Of a stretch of 64,000 bases of DNA, positions 10,877-26,257 are shown in pieces. The position numbers and the translations under genes were made by a program. How positions within the stretch are numbered: position 1 is the stretch's first letter; the number at the start of each line of letters is the position of its first letter. This DNA comes from Rutidosis leptorrhynchoides (Eukaryota; Streptophyta; Magnoliopsida; Asterales; Asteraceae): positions 260,327,001-260,391,000 of the forward strand of contig NC_092341.1 of assembly GCF_046630445.1 (NCBI RefSeq). Reading direction: 5' to 3'. The notes beneath the pieces are model-generated. The model saw only the letters and a list, made by a program, of their open reading frames with translations, did no database searches and was not told the DNA's origin.

Positions 10877-11532
10877 CATTTTTCTTTTTTATTCTTTTTC
10901 ATAATTTTTTTGTTTACACGTAACATCCCAGCTTACCAAGTCCACAATATTACCCGGCTTTTTCTTGGAGACCACACGAGGCCTTCCCATGAGGTCACCC
11001 ATCCTAGTACTACTCTCGCTCGAGCACGTTTAACTGCAGAGTTCTGACGGGATCTATTGTGCTTGTAGCTCCAAAACGCGTTGTGTCTGGTAAGGATACG
11101 AGTTACCTTATAAGGGACTCAAACTTACTTGTGCAAATCGATGTGGGAGGGGTATTATAACATCCCGTCTTACCACGACTACAATATTGTCCGCTTTACC
11201 CACAGTCGCACAACTTTTTCTTGGTGACCACACAAGGCCTTCCGAGGAGGTCACCAATCCTAGTACTACTTTTGCTTGAGCACGTTTAACTGCAGAGTTC
11301 TGACAGGATCTGCTGTGCTTGTAGCCCCAAAACACGTTGTGTCTGGTAAGGATGGAAGTTACCTTATAAGAATTTCAAACTTTTTTTTACACAAATCGAT
11401 GTGGGAAGAGGTATTACAAACTCCCCCACTTAGATTCTTGACGTCCTCGTCAGGCCGAAACAAATTGATAGTCTGGATCCATACCTCAGAAAATGCACGA
11501 GCCGAGTGCCCGTCACATCCCGAGAGGCTAGT

Positions 11533-11544
11533 GCTCTGATACCA
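11533..11544 (-). other. Primer-binding site of the Cassandra-type element
   Basis: The minus strand reads TGGTATCAGAGC, the exact 12-nt complement of the 3' end of plant initiator Met-tRNA, two bases inside LTR C. Confidence 0.92.
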
Positions 11545-11546
11545 TC

Positions 11547-11807
11547 TGTAACATCCCGCCTTACCACGACCACAATATTGTCCGCTTTGCCACATGCGCA
11601 CGGATTTTTTTGGTGACCACACGAGGCCTTCCCAGAAAGTCACCCATCCTAGTACTACTCCCGCTCGAGCACGTTTAATTGCAGAGTTCTAACGGGATCT
11701 GCTGTGCTTGTAGCTCCAAAACGCGTTGTGTCTGGTAAGGATGGAATTTACCTTATAAGGGACTCAAACTTTTTTTTACACAAATCGATGTGGGACGAAG
11801 TATTACA
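11547..11807 (-). repeat. Cassandra 5' LTR (LTR C) with 5S-like core
   Basis: 261 bp. The minus strand at about 11622-11715 closely follows plant 5S rRNA, including AGTAGTACTAGGATGGGTGA and a segment like GTGCTCGAGCG. This is the region holding the internal pol III promoter of 5S genes. Equivalent regions lie at about 11228-11325 (LTR B) and 10980-11075 (LTR A). Confidence 0.85.
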
Positions 11808-11812
11808 TTACA

Positions 11813-12476
11813 TGTTATAGTTTTTAACTTGAATTATTTTCTAGTTAAAAAAGTTCTCAACTTATTGGTTGTTGGTGTAATCGTTTTGTTTAGATTTGTG
11901 TTGTTTAGCTAGGACCGTTTTGAATTCGTTGTATTAATTGTACTTGTTGATCTTTATTTTCGTTTTAATGTTATTATATGTTTTTAAAAGGGAAAAAAAA
12001 TTGAGTATTAAGTAACCCAAATTACGACATTAGACGATCGTCCATGTGATTTACCCTAAATGCACTCCTCATTCTAAACTTCTTTTGTCCCCTTCGTCCC
12101 TTGAGTTGTATTTTTTAATACGGGTCATCCCTCCCATTTACGACTGTTTATTTTTTTCGTTAACTCAACGGATGTGCATGACACATGAAGGTATTTTTGT
12201 CTTTTTAATTGTATATCCCTTTTCTGGTTCTCCGACGATATTGGTAATTGTGCTTTCATGTAAAAAAATGCAGCCTTTGATATTCGGTGACATGAAGCCT
12301 TCGAGAACACGTACAAAAGAATTCATGAACGCGCTAAAAAATCATAAACATGTAAAAAGTAAGAACGCATACAAAAAATTCATGAATACATAAAAAAAAG
12401 ATATAGCATTCGACTTTTAGTGACATGCAACTTCAAAATAAAAAAATTTAAACAGATCTACAAACTAGAATCATCA
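11813..12476. other. Intergenic DNA with a dispersed-repeat segment
   Basis: No gene seen. About 12010-12215 resembles the block at 51495-51690: both have runs of phrases such as CGTCC, then CGTTAAC or CCGTTAAA, then ACATGA and a stretch like TTTTTGTC or its equivalent. It is probably a low-copy dispersed repeat of unknown class. Confidence 0.4.
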
Positions 12477-12527
12477 TGAAACGACCACAACCCGATAAAC
12501 GAAAAACCGACATTTTTTTAAAACATG

Positions 12528-12670
12528 AGCGGCGCACCACACCTCAAGAGCGGCGCTTTTGTGACTAAGGAGCGGCGCTTTTGTTGCCAAAAGCGGCGCT
12601 TCTGACAACTGATCAAAAAGACTACCAGATGCTGACCAGGAGCGGCGCTTTTGCCACTAAAAGCGGCGCT
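12528..12670. repeat. Cluster of AGCGGCGCT palindromes in the level-0 LTR
   Basis: Six copies at 12528, 12549, 12571, 12592, 12641 and 12662. Each has arms AGCG/CGCT around a central G, the first copy ending differently. Neighbouring copies pair with each other: 12637-12673 forms a larger inverted repeat with 15 of 16 bases matching. Two more copies lie near the other LTR end, at 42027 and 42047. Confidence 0.92.
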
Positions 12671-13658
12671 CCTGCACCTGAATGTTGCAGATTCTAAATT
12701 TGACTAAGTGTCATCCCAACCCAAATACCCAAACATAAGTCTACACTCCGAGAACTCAAGCACAAGTTCATTATGACCCAAAATGCCACCGTTTACACAT
12801 TTTAGTCTTACATAACCATGACCAACCATTAGTTGCAACAAAACGATCCGTTACAATTAAGGTGACTAATTCGACCCAATTACACCAAATCCCCAATTCG
12901 CATCCAAATATCTAAAGGCTACCCCATCGAGCCCAAGCGCTCCTACGCATCTAGTCTAACAACTAGCTAGCTTCACAATACCTGTAAAAAGGTAAACAAC
13001 GAGAGGGGTAAGCATAAAGCTTAGTGAATGCAATAATTATACACATACATATATAATCTACTTACTTGCAAACACTTACACAAATACCGCATACGAGCTA
13101 GCAACTCAACAATCATGCAATCACAATGCATACTAAATATCCACAATTCACAATAAGCTAGCATCGCCAAAAGCATATAGTTCACAATTTAATATGCTAA
13201 TACTAAACTCACACAACCATAGTTAACCAATAGCACAAGGGAATGGTACTCGCGAAGGACCATCGGAGTTCACAACATCCATTAGTGTACTTAACACTGA
13301 AAGGACCCGTTCATATACAATATAAATGATTCACAATAGTTGATTACATCGCGAGGTAATTGACCTCTATATGATACATTTTACAAACATTGCATTCGTT
13401 TTTAAAAGACAAACTTTCTTTACATCGAAAGTTGACGGCAAGCATACTATTTCATAATACCTCCAACTATAATTGACTTAATAATAATCTTGATGAACTC
13501 GATGACTCGAATGCAACGTCTTTTGAAATATGCCATGAATGACTCCAAGTAATATCTCTAATATGAGCAAATGCACAGCGGAAGATTTCTTTCATACCTG
13601 AGAATAAACATGCTTTCAAGTGTCAACCAAAAGGTTGGTGAGTTCATAGGTTTATCAT

Positions 13659-14561
13659 TGTGATGACCCGGAAATTTCCGACCAAATTTAAACTTAATCT
13701 TTGTATGATTAACATTTTCGACACGATAAGCAAAGTCTGTAAAACTGAATCTCAAAATTTTTGAACTACTTTCATATATTCAAATATCTTTCGATTGTTC
13801 TTGATGATTCACGAACAATTATATGTATATAGATACATATATATATACTATAACTTGAAAACGTAACAATGTATTAATTGTTTGATACCGTACATTAAAC
13901 TTATTGGTTTAAATATTTATTTGAATATATATGATAAGTTGAAATATTAATTATGTGAATAACTTGCGACGTATATTTAAAACGTGTTTATGAATGTTGA
14001 AAATATATATTAACTTGGTCAAAAAACGATTTGTTATTATATATATATTAACAAATAGCGAGACAATGATTTATAGAAGTAAATGACCAAAATACTCGAA
14101 AGTTTAAGATACACTTTGAATGATATAGTTTATTGATAATTTAAGACTATATTTTGACAAATGTACGAGTCACAAAACGTAAATTGCGAGTTTTCTAAGC
14201 GTACGAAAATGCGTTCGAGAAACCGGAACCGGGACATAAGTCGAGTGACAACGTATGAGTCATCGGAACGAAAATTACAAGTCAACTATGCACATGAATT
14301 TAATATAATATATAATTAATTATTTAAATTATATATATTATATATATTATATAATAATATGTCGACAAACAAGAAAACAAAAACATTTTAAGCTGGATCA
14401 GGCGGCCATGCGATCGCATGGAAAATACACTAAAAACCCATGCGATCGCATGAGCATCAGATTCCAAAAAGTTGCCTATAAAAGGCCAGTTTCTGCTCGA
14501 GTTTTGTTTACACATATACTACTCCCTCTGTAATATTATTATTATTTATTATTTATATTAA

Positions 14562-14606
<45 letters not shown>

Positions 14607-16461
14607 AAAGATTATTATTATTTATTTATTTTATTATTATTAGTAGTAGTATTATTATTATTACTAATTATATCACTTAAAATACTACGACGAGGTCATG
14701 AGCGTGTCACTTTCAAAATGGGTTTTCAAGCGGGATAGAGGTAAGGAAACTATGGGTTATTACTAAAGAGGTTTTGGGTATTGTTCAAGGGTTTTGCTCG
14801 TGAGTCAAACTAGTATTTATCATCTCCGTTGCGTCTACATACTTTCCTACAATATTGAATCACAATATTGATACGCAAGCATTTATATCTTATCTATTAT
14901 ATATTAATAGTGTATTCTTGACTAGTGCTCGAGTATATAGGATTATGCATGCTAGTACGATTAATTTTGTCGTTAAATAGTTTATAATAGATCACGAATT
15001 TAAAACATATATTACTGATATAAGGTATATGATATGCATGTTTTTGGAAAGCTGGCGAAAAATCAATAACTTTTCATTTAGAGATCGCGTAATTTCGATG
15101 AACGAATTAAAAGATATGGACAACTGAATTATGATTAACATTAATTGAAATTGCTTTTGAATCTGCAATTGATATTTAAACAGCTTGTTTATAAGATTGA
15201 TAATTTGGATTTTCAAATATTACTAATCGAGTAAATAAATTTCTATATAAGGCACGTCTCGATTTGTTGAACAATTGTCAAAATTGACTGTTTTATCATA
15301 TTTTAAAGCTTTATAAAACTATAGTCTAATTATTCAAGAATTGGGAAACCATGTGAAATGTTAAACTATTTTCGATTACCATGATCATTCAAACTATAGT
15401 ATAGATTTTAAAAGATCATATTGGGTCAGGTTGACTTTTTGAAATGACTTTTGATAACTTTTGTATGTCAATCTCGAGCATTAGGATTGTGATACACTAT
15501 GACCCAACCTAGCTTATTAGACATGTATTGATCAACATATGTTCTATAGGTTGAGATCTATGGTTAATTTTGCATTCCGAGTTTCGGTCACTTTTTGGTA
15601 AATGACCTTATGTGCTGCTAAGGTGAGTTTCATTTGCTCCCTTTGTAATTGCTTTTGCAATCTATATTTTTGGGCTGAGAATACATGCACTTTATTTTAA
15701 ACAATGGACACAAGTACATACTAAATTCTACACTGAGTTTGAACCGAAAATCCCTTAGCTTTGGTAACTAGTAACTGCCGGTTATAAGAACTGGTGGGCG
15801 CGAGTAGTAGTATATGGATCCATAGGGCTTGATATCCCCGTCTGAGCTAGAGCACTAGCCTTTTAATGGACGTATGCTATTTGAGAAGTGTACACGTTGG
15901 TTTGCGTGTATTATTAAGATGATTATACAAAGGGTACAAATTATATATACGTTAAGTTTAGTTACCAGGGTGCTCTGTTACGTAGAATCATTTGATAAAC
16001 GTTTCTGGAAGAAACAACTGAAATCTTGTGATCCACCTTTACATACGATTTATGTGCAACATTAAAACTATGAACTCACCAAACTTTGTGTTGACACTTT
16101 TAAGCATGTTTATTCTCAGGTTTCTAGAAGTCTCCCGCTATTCGCTTATACGTTATACAAGCTATGTGCATGAAGTCATACATGCTTTATTCAAGAAAAC
16201 TTTGCATTCACAAAATCATCACCGTGTATCTTATTTTAACTGCATTGTCAACGGATGCAGTATTGTAAACTATTATATACGGTAATTGTCTATACGTAGA
16301 AATCATCAGATGTCGAAAACCTTGGATTTATATATTCGTTTTTGGTGTGCCTTTTTAAAAGAATGCAATGTTTACAAAACGTATCATATAGAGGTCAAAA
16401 CCACACTATGAAATCAATGAATGATGTATTCGTCCAAAGTGGATTTGGAGCGATCGTCACA
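13659..16461 (+). repeat. Level-2 LTR, first copy
   Basis: 2803 bp, TGTGATGACC to GATCGTCACA. A TATA box (TATAAAAG) lies at 14477-14484. Two palindromes, at 14406-14421 and 14439-14452, sit just upstream of it. An ATT microsatellite follows at about 14535-14645. Confidence 0.88.
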
Positions 16462-16844
16462 GTTGGTATCAGCGCGTTGGTCCTAGCAAACCAGGTCTTG
16501 CATGAGTGTGTCTAACTGATAGTTGTTAAGATGCATTAGTAAGTCTGGACTTCTACCGTGTCTGCATGTTAAAAGTTTTGATTATCATTTCTTGTTTGAA
16601 ATTACATGTTTATCATCTTAAGTCTAAACGCGTCTTATTGCATTGATTGCATAGATAGTGTATAGACAAAATTCATATCTTAGCGTATCTGTTACTGTAA
16701 ACTATTCCTGACATCTTTCGAAAATTCTTCCGTGATTTATGGAATTTGGTATTATATATACATATGTAAATTATGTATTGAAGAGTACCAATCTAACTTC
16801 TATAATCTATTTCATATCAAAAATCATCTCTCTAATTATACAAG

Positions 16845-17404
16845 ATGGATCCCGTATCTAGTTCAAATTCCTTAAACTCCGACAGCTATTCCGATATGGA
16901 TATTCACCTGAATTCCGAAGACAGTGTAACCGGAATGTATCAACCAATCAGCCATCACCTATTCTGGATGAATTGGGGATGGGTTCGTAGCCTACTTAAT
17001 TATTGGAGACAAGAAGAAGGCGATCCCTTCCATCCACCACATTGCCCTCTTGGCGAAGAACCTGAAGCACTTACCGGCGAACCTATTCGAGACACCATTT
17101 TCTCTCTCATTTCCAGAGTGTCTCATCACGATTATATATGATCTCAAATTCTAGATCTTATTCGTCCACTCGTCCGAACTGACAATCACCCCGGTGTAAT
17201 AGAAGAAGTCAACGTGCTTCGCGCTCGGGTAGTGGCTTTGGAGAATGTGGTGCAAAGGTTACAAGCACCAGCAGCAGCACCGACAGCAACAGTACCACCA
17301 TCAGCAACACCAACAGTACCATCACCACCACCAACAACAACATCCGTATCCCACACCTCAACCTCACAATCTGTACCTAGAACATCACCGTCATACGCAC
17401 CATA
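16845..17404 (+). pseudogene. Gag-like region, first internal copy of level 2 (broken)
   Basis: Collinear with the gag-like frame at 34794-35354 and about 97% identical by eye, but broken. Judged as a fossil copy only. Confidence 0.6.
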
Positions 17405-20061
17405 GATACCAAGGAATACCAACAACAACAAATAATGAAATATTGATTCATAACTTCATCGAAGAAATATTTTGCAGAGAATATGTAGTTTCTAAAAGTT
17501 TTAGAGATTATATATTCTAGTCCTAGTCAAAAACCAGATGAGATTAATATTATGTTAACTAATTAAATCCATGATTACATCTAAGAAAAATATATATGTA
17601 GGTATATTTTCATAAAGATTGTAATTAAGAAATTTTTTTTGTACAAACTGTTAATGGTGAGAATATTTTAACGGGTAGGTAATACTCGAGAGATATATAA
17701 ATTCACAATTAATATGTTAGATTATTCGATTCTGATTCAACAAATCCTCAACTATACTCACTACTTTCACAACAATATATATACTTTTATAAAAATCAAA
17801 GCAACCATCCTCATCCAAATTTAATTACATATTTTGATTTTGACAAATCAAAATCCAAGTCAAGATTTAACAAAAGACATCATTCTTAGATTCCTACATC
17901 TTTCGAAGCTATACTTTGACTTCAAAACTGTGCCAGAACATCATAGAACCCAGAAAAGTATTTGTATCATTCAAATTCCTAGAACATCATATGAATATTA
18001 ACGATTACAATCTATGTTCAAATTCCTCGAAATTCCTGAAGACACTTCAAATAATGAATCATCGAGATGATGATCCAACCACATGTTACCGCAGTCTTGT
18101 ACCTGAAAAACCCTCGAAATCAAAGTCATAGTTTAACACGTATCCATGTCAGACCCTTTGGCATTTATTAGCTAAAATAACTTTTCAATCCCTTTTCAAA
18201 ATAGACAGTTTTGTCACCACTCCAACAAATCACCTTCAATTGTTCATTCGAATAAGCCTTATTATAATGATTACCCCTTCATCATTGTTACTGGGGAACC
18301 TTTCATGTTCCACCACATTAGCAGTAAATTTACCAACAACTTCATTTATCTTTGATGTTTCGAAAAATCATTATACTCATAGAAACCCTATCATGTACTC
18401 ATCCACATCTTGTAACAATAATTGCCATACCAACTACCGGGAATTAGCAATCAGTATTTTGAATCTCGCAGCAATTCTACACCAACAATTATATATATAC
18501 ATATAATGTCTATCTCCTAGACTTACTTACTTCGAATGTGAAGTTTCTGAAAAAAACCCCAAACTGTGAAACTAGTCCTCCGAATTTTGGAAAAATGCTG
18601 ATGAAGCAGTAAAAACTATAAACGACCTTAACAGTCGAAAGTTGGATGATAAAGAGTAGTGTGTTGGAAAAGCACAGAAAAAGAGAAGGTTTGGAACTAG
18701 AAAATGGATTGAGCAAACTATGAAGAAGGCTGTGGACAAATCATAAAGACTAAACGTGCCTTCAAAGAATCCAAATGATTCAGTGTCTGCTGAAGTCATT
18801 AACGAATACCTTGCTCCTGACTCTAAACCTTTATGAACAAGTCTTCTTCATCATCCTTCAATAATAGAAATTCTAAGATATCATCGTATCTTTCATTATA
18901 AATATCTTCGATATTTCTGAAGATATTTTCACAACTATTCTTATCTGAAATCATTTATCTCTTTGCGCTATCTGTATTACATCATGAAAGAAACTATTTT
19001 AGTTTCAAAAATCTGAAAAATTCAAAAAATGGATGTTTGAAGTAATGTTGGGAATTGAAGCATGAGTTAGTATAATATAATGACACTTGATCAACTTGAT
19101 TATATTACAGTAAGTCATGCTGAGTTTCTAATGGAACGTGATAAAGGTTCACAGATCATACCATCATCATGTGCCATGTTACACGACTCTTACATTCTAC
19201 CCAATCTCCAAACATATTAAGAACATATCTTCATGATAGTTCTATCTTTCCGGATATTCTAGTAATTTGACAAATAAAGATCGTGTCATTACGATTACCT
19301 TCTTAGAACATTAACTATGTTCATCCAAAACTCCATACCTACGAATTCTGGACCATTATTCGCTTAACTTGAAGTCGGGAAGGAAAAATAAAAGCATGAA
19401 GCTCCGAAATATAATGGAGAATAAAAAGCCCGATAAAAAGCCCGAAATTACAAACCGTGTATATCAATGCGTATAGCAATATAAAGACACGGGAGAATGA
19501 AAAACACTATAACCCCAAGGTAATAGTAGAAGAAAATAACCTCCTCTGGTGGCAGATGAAAAAGAAGAATGAAGGATACGATAGCCAAGAATATATCAAG
19601 AATCAGAACTGGATTAAGCATTTTCAAAATCTATTAGGAAGTATGAAATAAGAAAGAAGCTTATAGGAGTGGTGAAAATAAATGAAACGGAAGAGGTCAA
19701 TTTATAGTAAAATATCAGACATAGCAATCGATGCAGATTACGCATTTAATTAAAGAAGATCTTAATCTCTTTAATTTCTGAAGAATCAAATCTTATTTAG
19801 ATTATGAAGATTTTCTATTCCTTAAATTCCGAAAATCAATCGTTAATACGTCAAAAGTTAAGATGAATCTCTATTCCCTCATTTCACTTTATTACGATAA
19901 CTTCCCTCATACGCTTCGAATAATCGGATTGTTTTATCCATATTATTCAACGGTGATAAAACTCTATTTATCAACACATATACGTCATGAAAACATTTTT
20001 ATTGTTAGTCATGACGACCTCACTCAAATTTCGGGACGAAATTTCTTTAACGGGTAGGTAC

Positions 20062-22885
<2,824 letters not shown>

Positions 22886-23195
22886 GTTGGTATCAGGGCG
22901 TTGGTCCTAGCGAACCAGGTCTTGCATGAGTGTGTCTAACTGATAGTTGTTAAGATGCATTAGTAAGTCTGGACTTCGACCGTGTCTGCATGTTAAAAGT
23001 TTTGCTTATCATTTCTTGTCGGAAATTACATGTTTATCATCTCAAGTCTAAACGCGTCTTATTGCATTGATTGCATAGATAGTGTATAGACAAAATTCAT
23101 ATCTTAGCGTATCTGTTACTGTAAACTTTTCCTGACATCTTCCGAAAATTCTTCCGTGATTTATGGAATTTGGTATTATATATACATATGTAAAT

Positions 23196-26100
23196 TATAA
23201 CACCCCACCAAAATGCCATCTGACGGCGTGTTAATTCTGGTCCCACAGTTAACAGTTACGCCCTCTATATGAGACGTTTAAAGCAATCGCATTTAATTTT
23301 ATTTAAATTAATAACTTTCAAAAACAAAAGTCAGAAATCCCAAAATAGAAACACTGTTGTGATAGTAACCACAAGCCAACAGTATTTAAACAGTATAAAA
23401 GTTTTAAATGCGAACGTAAATAATGTTCTTTAAAATCAAATGCTGACTCCACGGCCAGACATGCAGCAGACACAGCGGAAGCATACCTCTTAAGAACCTG
23501 AGAATAACAACACGCAAAAATAGGTCAACAAACAATGTTGGTGAATCTACAGGTTTAAAATAATGTAACAGTATCTGAAAAATAGTTATCAAAAAAATAG
23601 TTTAGTTTCCTTGACCACGAGATTCTATCGCTTGCATAAACCGAGCACCTGAATACTAGCATTAACCCGAGTATAGAAACCACTACACCCGACCTTACCT
23701 CGTAAAATGTTATACACTTGTTCAAATGTATTTAATGTTCAAAATAAATGCACCACTGCTTTTATAGTGGGTGAGGTTGTCAACCTAACGGATCCGTCCT
23801 TCTAAATTGTGCTTACACCGATGGTATTAAAAGTATTCAAGCTAGAGGCTTTTTGAACAAAATCATTATGCATATGTGTAGTACTCATGTCAATATAAAA
23901 GTAATTGAAAATGTAAATATAACAGCGTGTATTCTCATCCCCGAAAACAAGTTAAATGCGGGACTGTAGACTCACCTTTGAATAAGCTCGGAATGAAAGA
24001 CAAATGACTTGTACGGTTTAGACCCGAGTAATGTAACCTAAGTGTACGTATGTAGGTTGGTCAATATATGTATCTTATATAAGTGTGATTTCATAGTGTA
24101 CGTTGTCTTATTGCTCGACTCGACGCGTTTTAAAGTAAAAGTCAACTATATCATGCAAGTCAAACAAAGTCAACCGAAGTCAAACCGAAAGTCAAACTTG
24201 GTCAAAGTAGTCAACTAAAGTCAACATTAGTAGGTTCATGTCACATATTGGTCAACATATCAAACTTAAGTCAAACAATATGTTTTAGGTCATGAATAAT
24301 CATTTTCACAATTTCAGTTTATCGTCATGCACAAAATTTATGAACACGTAGCATACTTAGCACATTATCTCATAGTACAAAATTCAAGTAAATATGAAAA
24401 ACTCCAGATAATAATTAGACTCAAAATCGATTCTAAAAAGTCCGGCCAGGGACTCATACGACAATTAAAAGTCAGGAATCAGAAGGAATACATTTGGGGT
24501 TTGCCCAGTCAGTTTCTGACCGCGCACTGATTTCATTTTGGCTATAACCGGAGTTAGGAACATACAATTGATACAAGACCAGTGGCCATAGTTCAAGGAC
24601 AAATCAAAGTAACACATATCAAAAATCTAGCAACTTTTGTTTAGCCAATTGGTACAGTTCATTCGTGCAAGTTGATCATTCAGTTTTCAGCTCAAATCAG
24701 AATTCACATAAAGTAGGGCTCTATTGTGCCCAATGCATAAGATTTCAGAGATTGACATAAACTAACAATAAGTCACATATCATGTTAAGTTTTATTTTCC
24801 AGAATAATACATGATCAATCAATATACAAAATTCACAAAGTACAAAACCGTGTTCAATTTACAGATTCGATTCCCATTTCGTTAGTCACATTCGCATACG
24901 ATTATCCGAAGATCTAGATACAATTACCCTATGATATCTACGTGAAAGATGAAGTACTTTTTGTCTAATTTTTAAATATGCAAAGCTTCAATCACAGAAG
25001 TTAACACATTTTATCATATAAGGTTATTTTCATGCAAGTGCTGTATAAAACTACATTTACACTAATTCTAGCATATCTCGGGCTATACATAAGCAAACGA
25101 CATGATATCCTAGTCTAACTTGAGTGTTTTTAAATTATATTTCCATTGGTATAAGTCTCACATTCCAATTCGTTTTCTATCAATACCAGATTTCTGATCA
25201 AGCAACAAAAACACAACGATAATTCAAATCGACATAACTTAATCATACGGAAACGAAATCAAGCGAATTCAAAGCCTAAACTCAATAGTTTTTCGCAAGG
25301 AATCTGATTATAAGATAATAATTAACATTTGAAAAACTTAATTTTTCTGATCAAACAAATACAAATTCGTTTTTAAACCCTAGCGCATCAAACAATCAAT
25401 TTAACGATTACAATTAACACGTACGCGTATAGACTTGAGCAATTGACAACATAACTATGAAACTCACATGAAAATCAGATTTTAAGAATTAGGGTTCATG
25501 CAATTATACCTTTGATCGCTAAATTAAATACACCAACGCGTAGAGGAGATCGGGAATTACAACTTTCGTGTTCAAGGTTTAATCTAAAAATCAAAAATTG
25601 ATGGTATGGTGGTGATGATATGGTCGACGATGGGAGGGAGCAAGAGGGAAGAAAACTGCATTTTATTTTTATTAAAGCTAATTAGGTTTAACACAAACCT
25701 TAAATACTAGCCCTAATTATCCTAAATTGCACATAAGCCCTTCCACTAGCCAAAATTAACAAAATAGGGGGGACGGGGTGGGGTTCGGCCGAATGGGGCC
25801 CACTATGGGTTCCCGGGCTCTCGTTTTGTAATCCCGTGTATTCGTGGTCCGTTTTAAGTGTCGTTTAGTCGTACCGAAGGCCCGGAACGCTAATCCGATC
25901 GTTACACGCAACCAATCGCTTAATTTATTAAAAACCCAATAAATTAAATATTTTAAAAAGTTAATAATTAATTAAATTAATTATTAAAATAAACTCGTGC
26001 GTTTCGTTGCTCAAAAAGCTATTATCAAAATCGTATCGTTTTTATCGTATTTCATTATCCGAAATATTTATTTGAATTAATATCAACCCATACTAATTAT

Positions 26101-26221
26101 TGAAACCCTCCAATGGTCAAGTACGCATTTAATACACGTAACCACATAAAAGTTAAATAATCGACGTTAAATAAACTAACGGAAGGTTAACGAAAGTAAC
26201 GGAAAAATCAGGGTTGTTACA
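23196..26221 (-). repeat. 3' LTR of the Tekay-type element
   Basis: 3026 bp, TATAACACC to GGTTGTTACA on the plus strand. A TATTTAAGG TATA-like box on the minus strand lies at about 25708-25716. A cluster of GTCAA repeats lies at 24141-24276. Confidence 0.92.
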
Positions 26222-26257
26222 TTACCCACCTGTTATTGAAAATTTCATCCCGAAATT

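Larger units (their letters stand above)
10919..11807 (-). mobile_element. Cassandra-type TRIM with three LTRs
   Basis: A non-coding LTR element whose LTRs contain a 5S rRNA-like pol III region, the hallmark of Cassandra. From low to high coordinate: LTR A 10919-11157, LTR B 11158-11418, internal domain 11419-11546, LTR C 11547-11807. On its sense (minus) strand the order is C, internal, B, A, with B and A directly abutting. The whole is bounded by TTACA at 10914-10918 and 11808-11812, so it behaves as one insertion. The polypurine tract is the G-rich run (minus strand) at 11419-11431. It encodes nothing and would depend on other elements for movement. Confidence 0.88.

Noticed and set aside
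10980-11715. Three tandem 5S rRNA genes
   Set aside because: The 5S-like regions lie inside TG...CA LTRs with a Met-tRNA primer site, polypurine tract and 5-bp target duplication, and they diverge from plant 5S rRNA. They belong to a Cassandra-type element.
17186-17431. Gly/Val-rich antisense protein (also 35135-35380)
   Set aside because: Mirror of the Pro/Thr-rich tail of the gag-like frame on the other strand.
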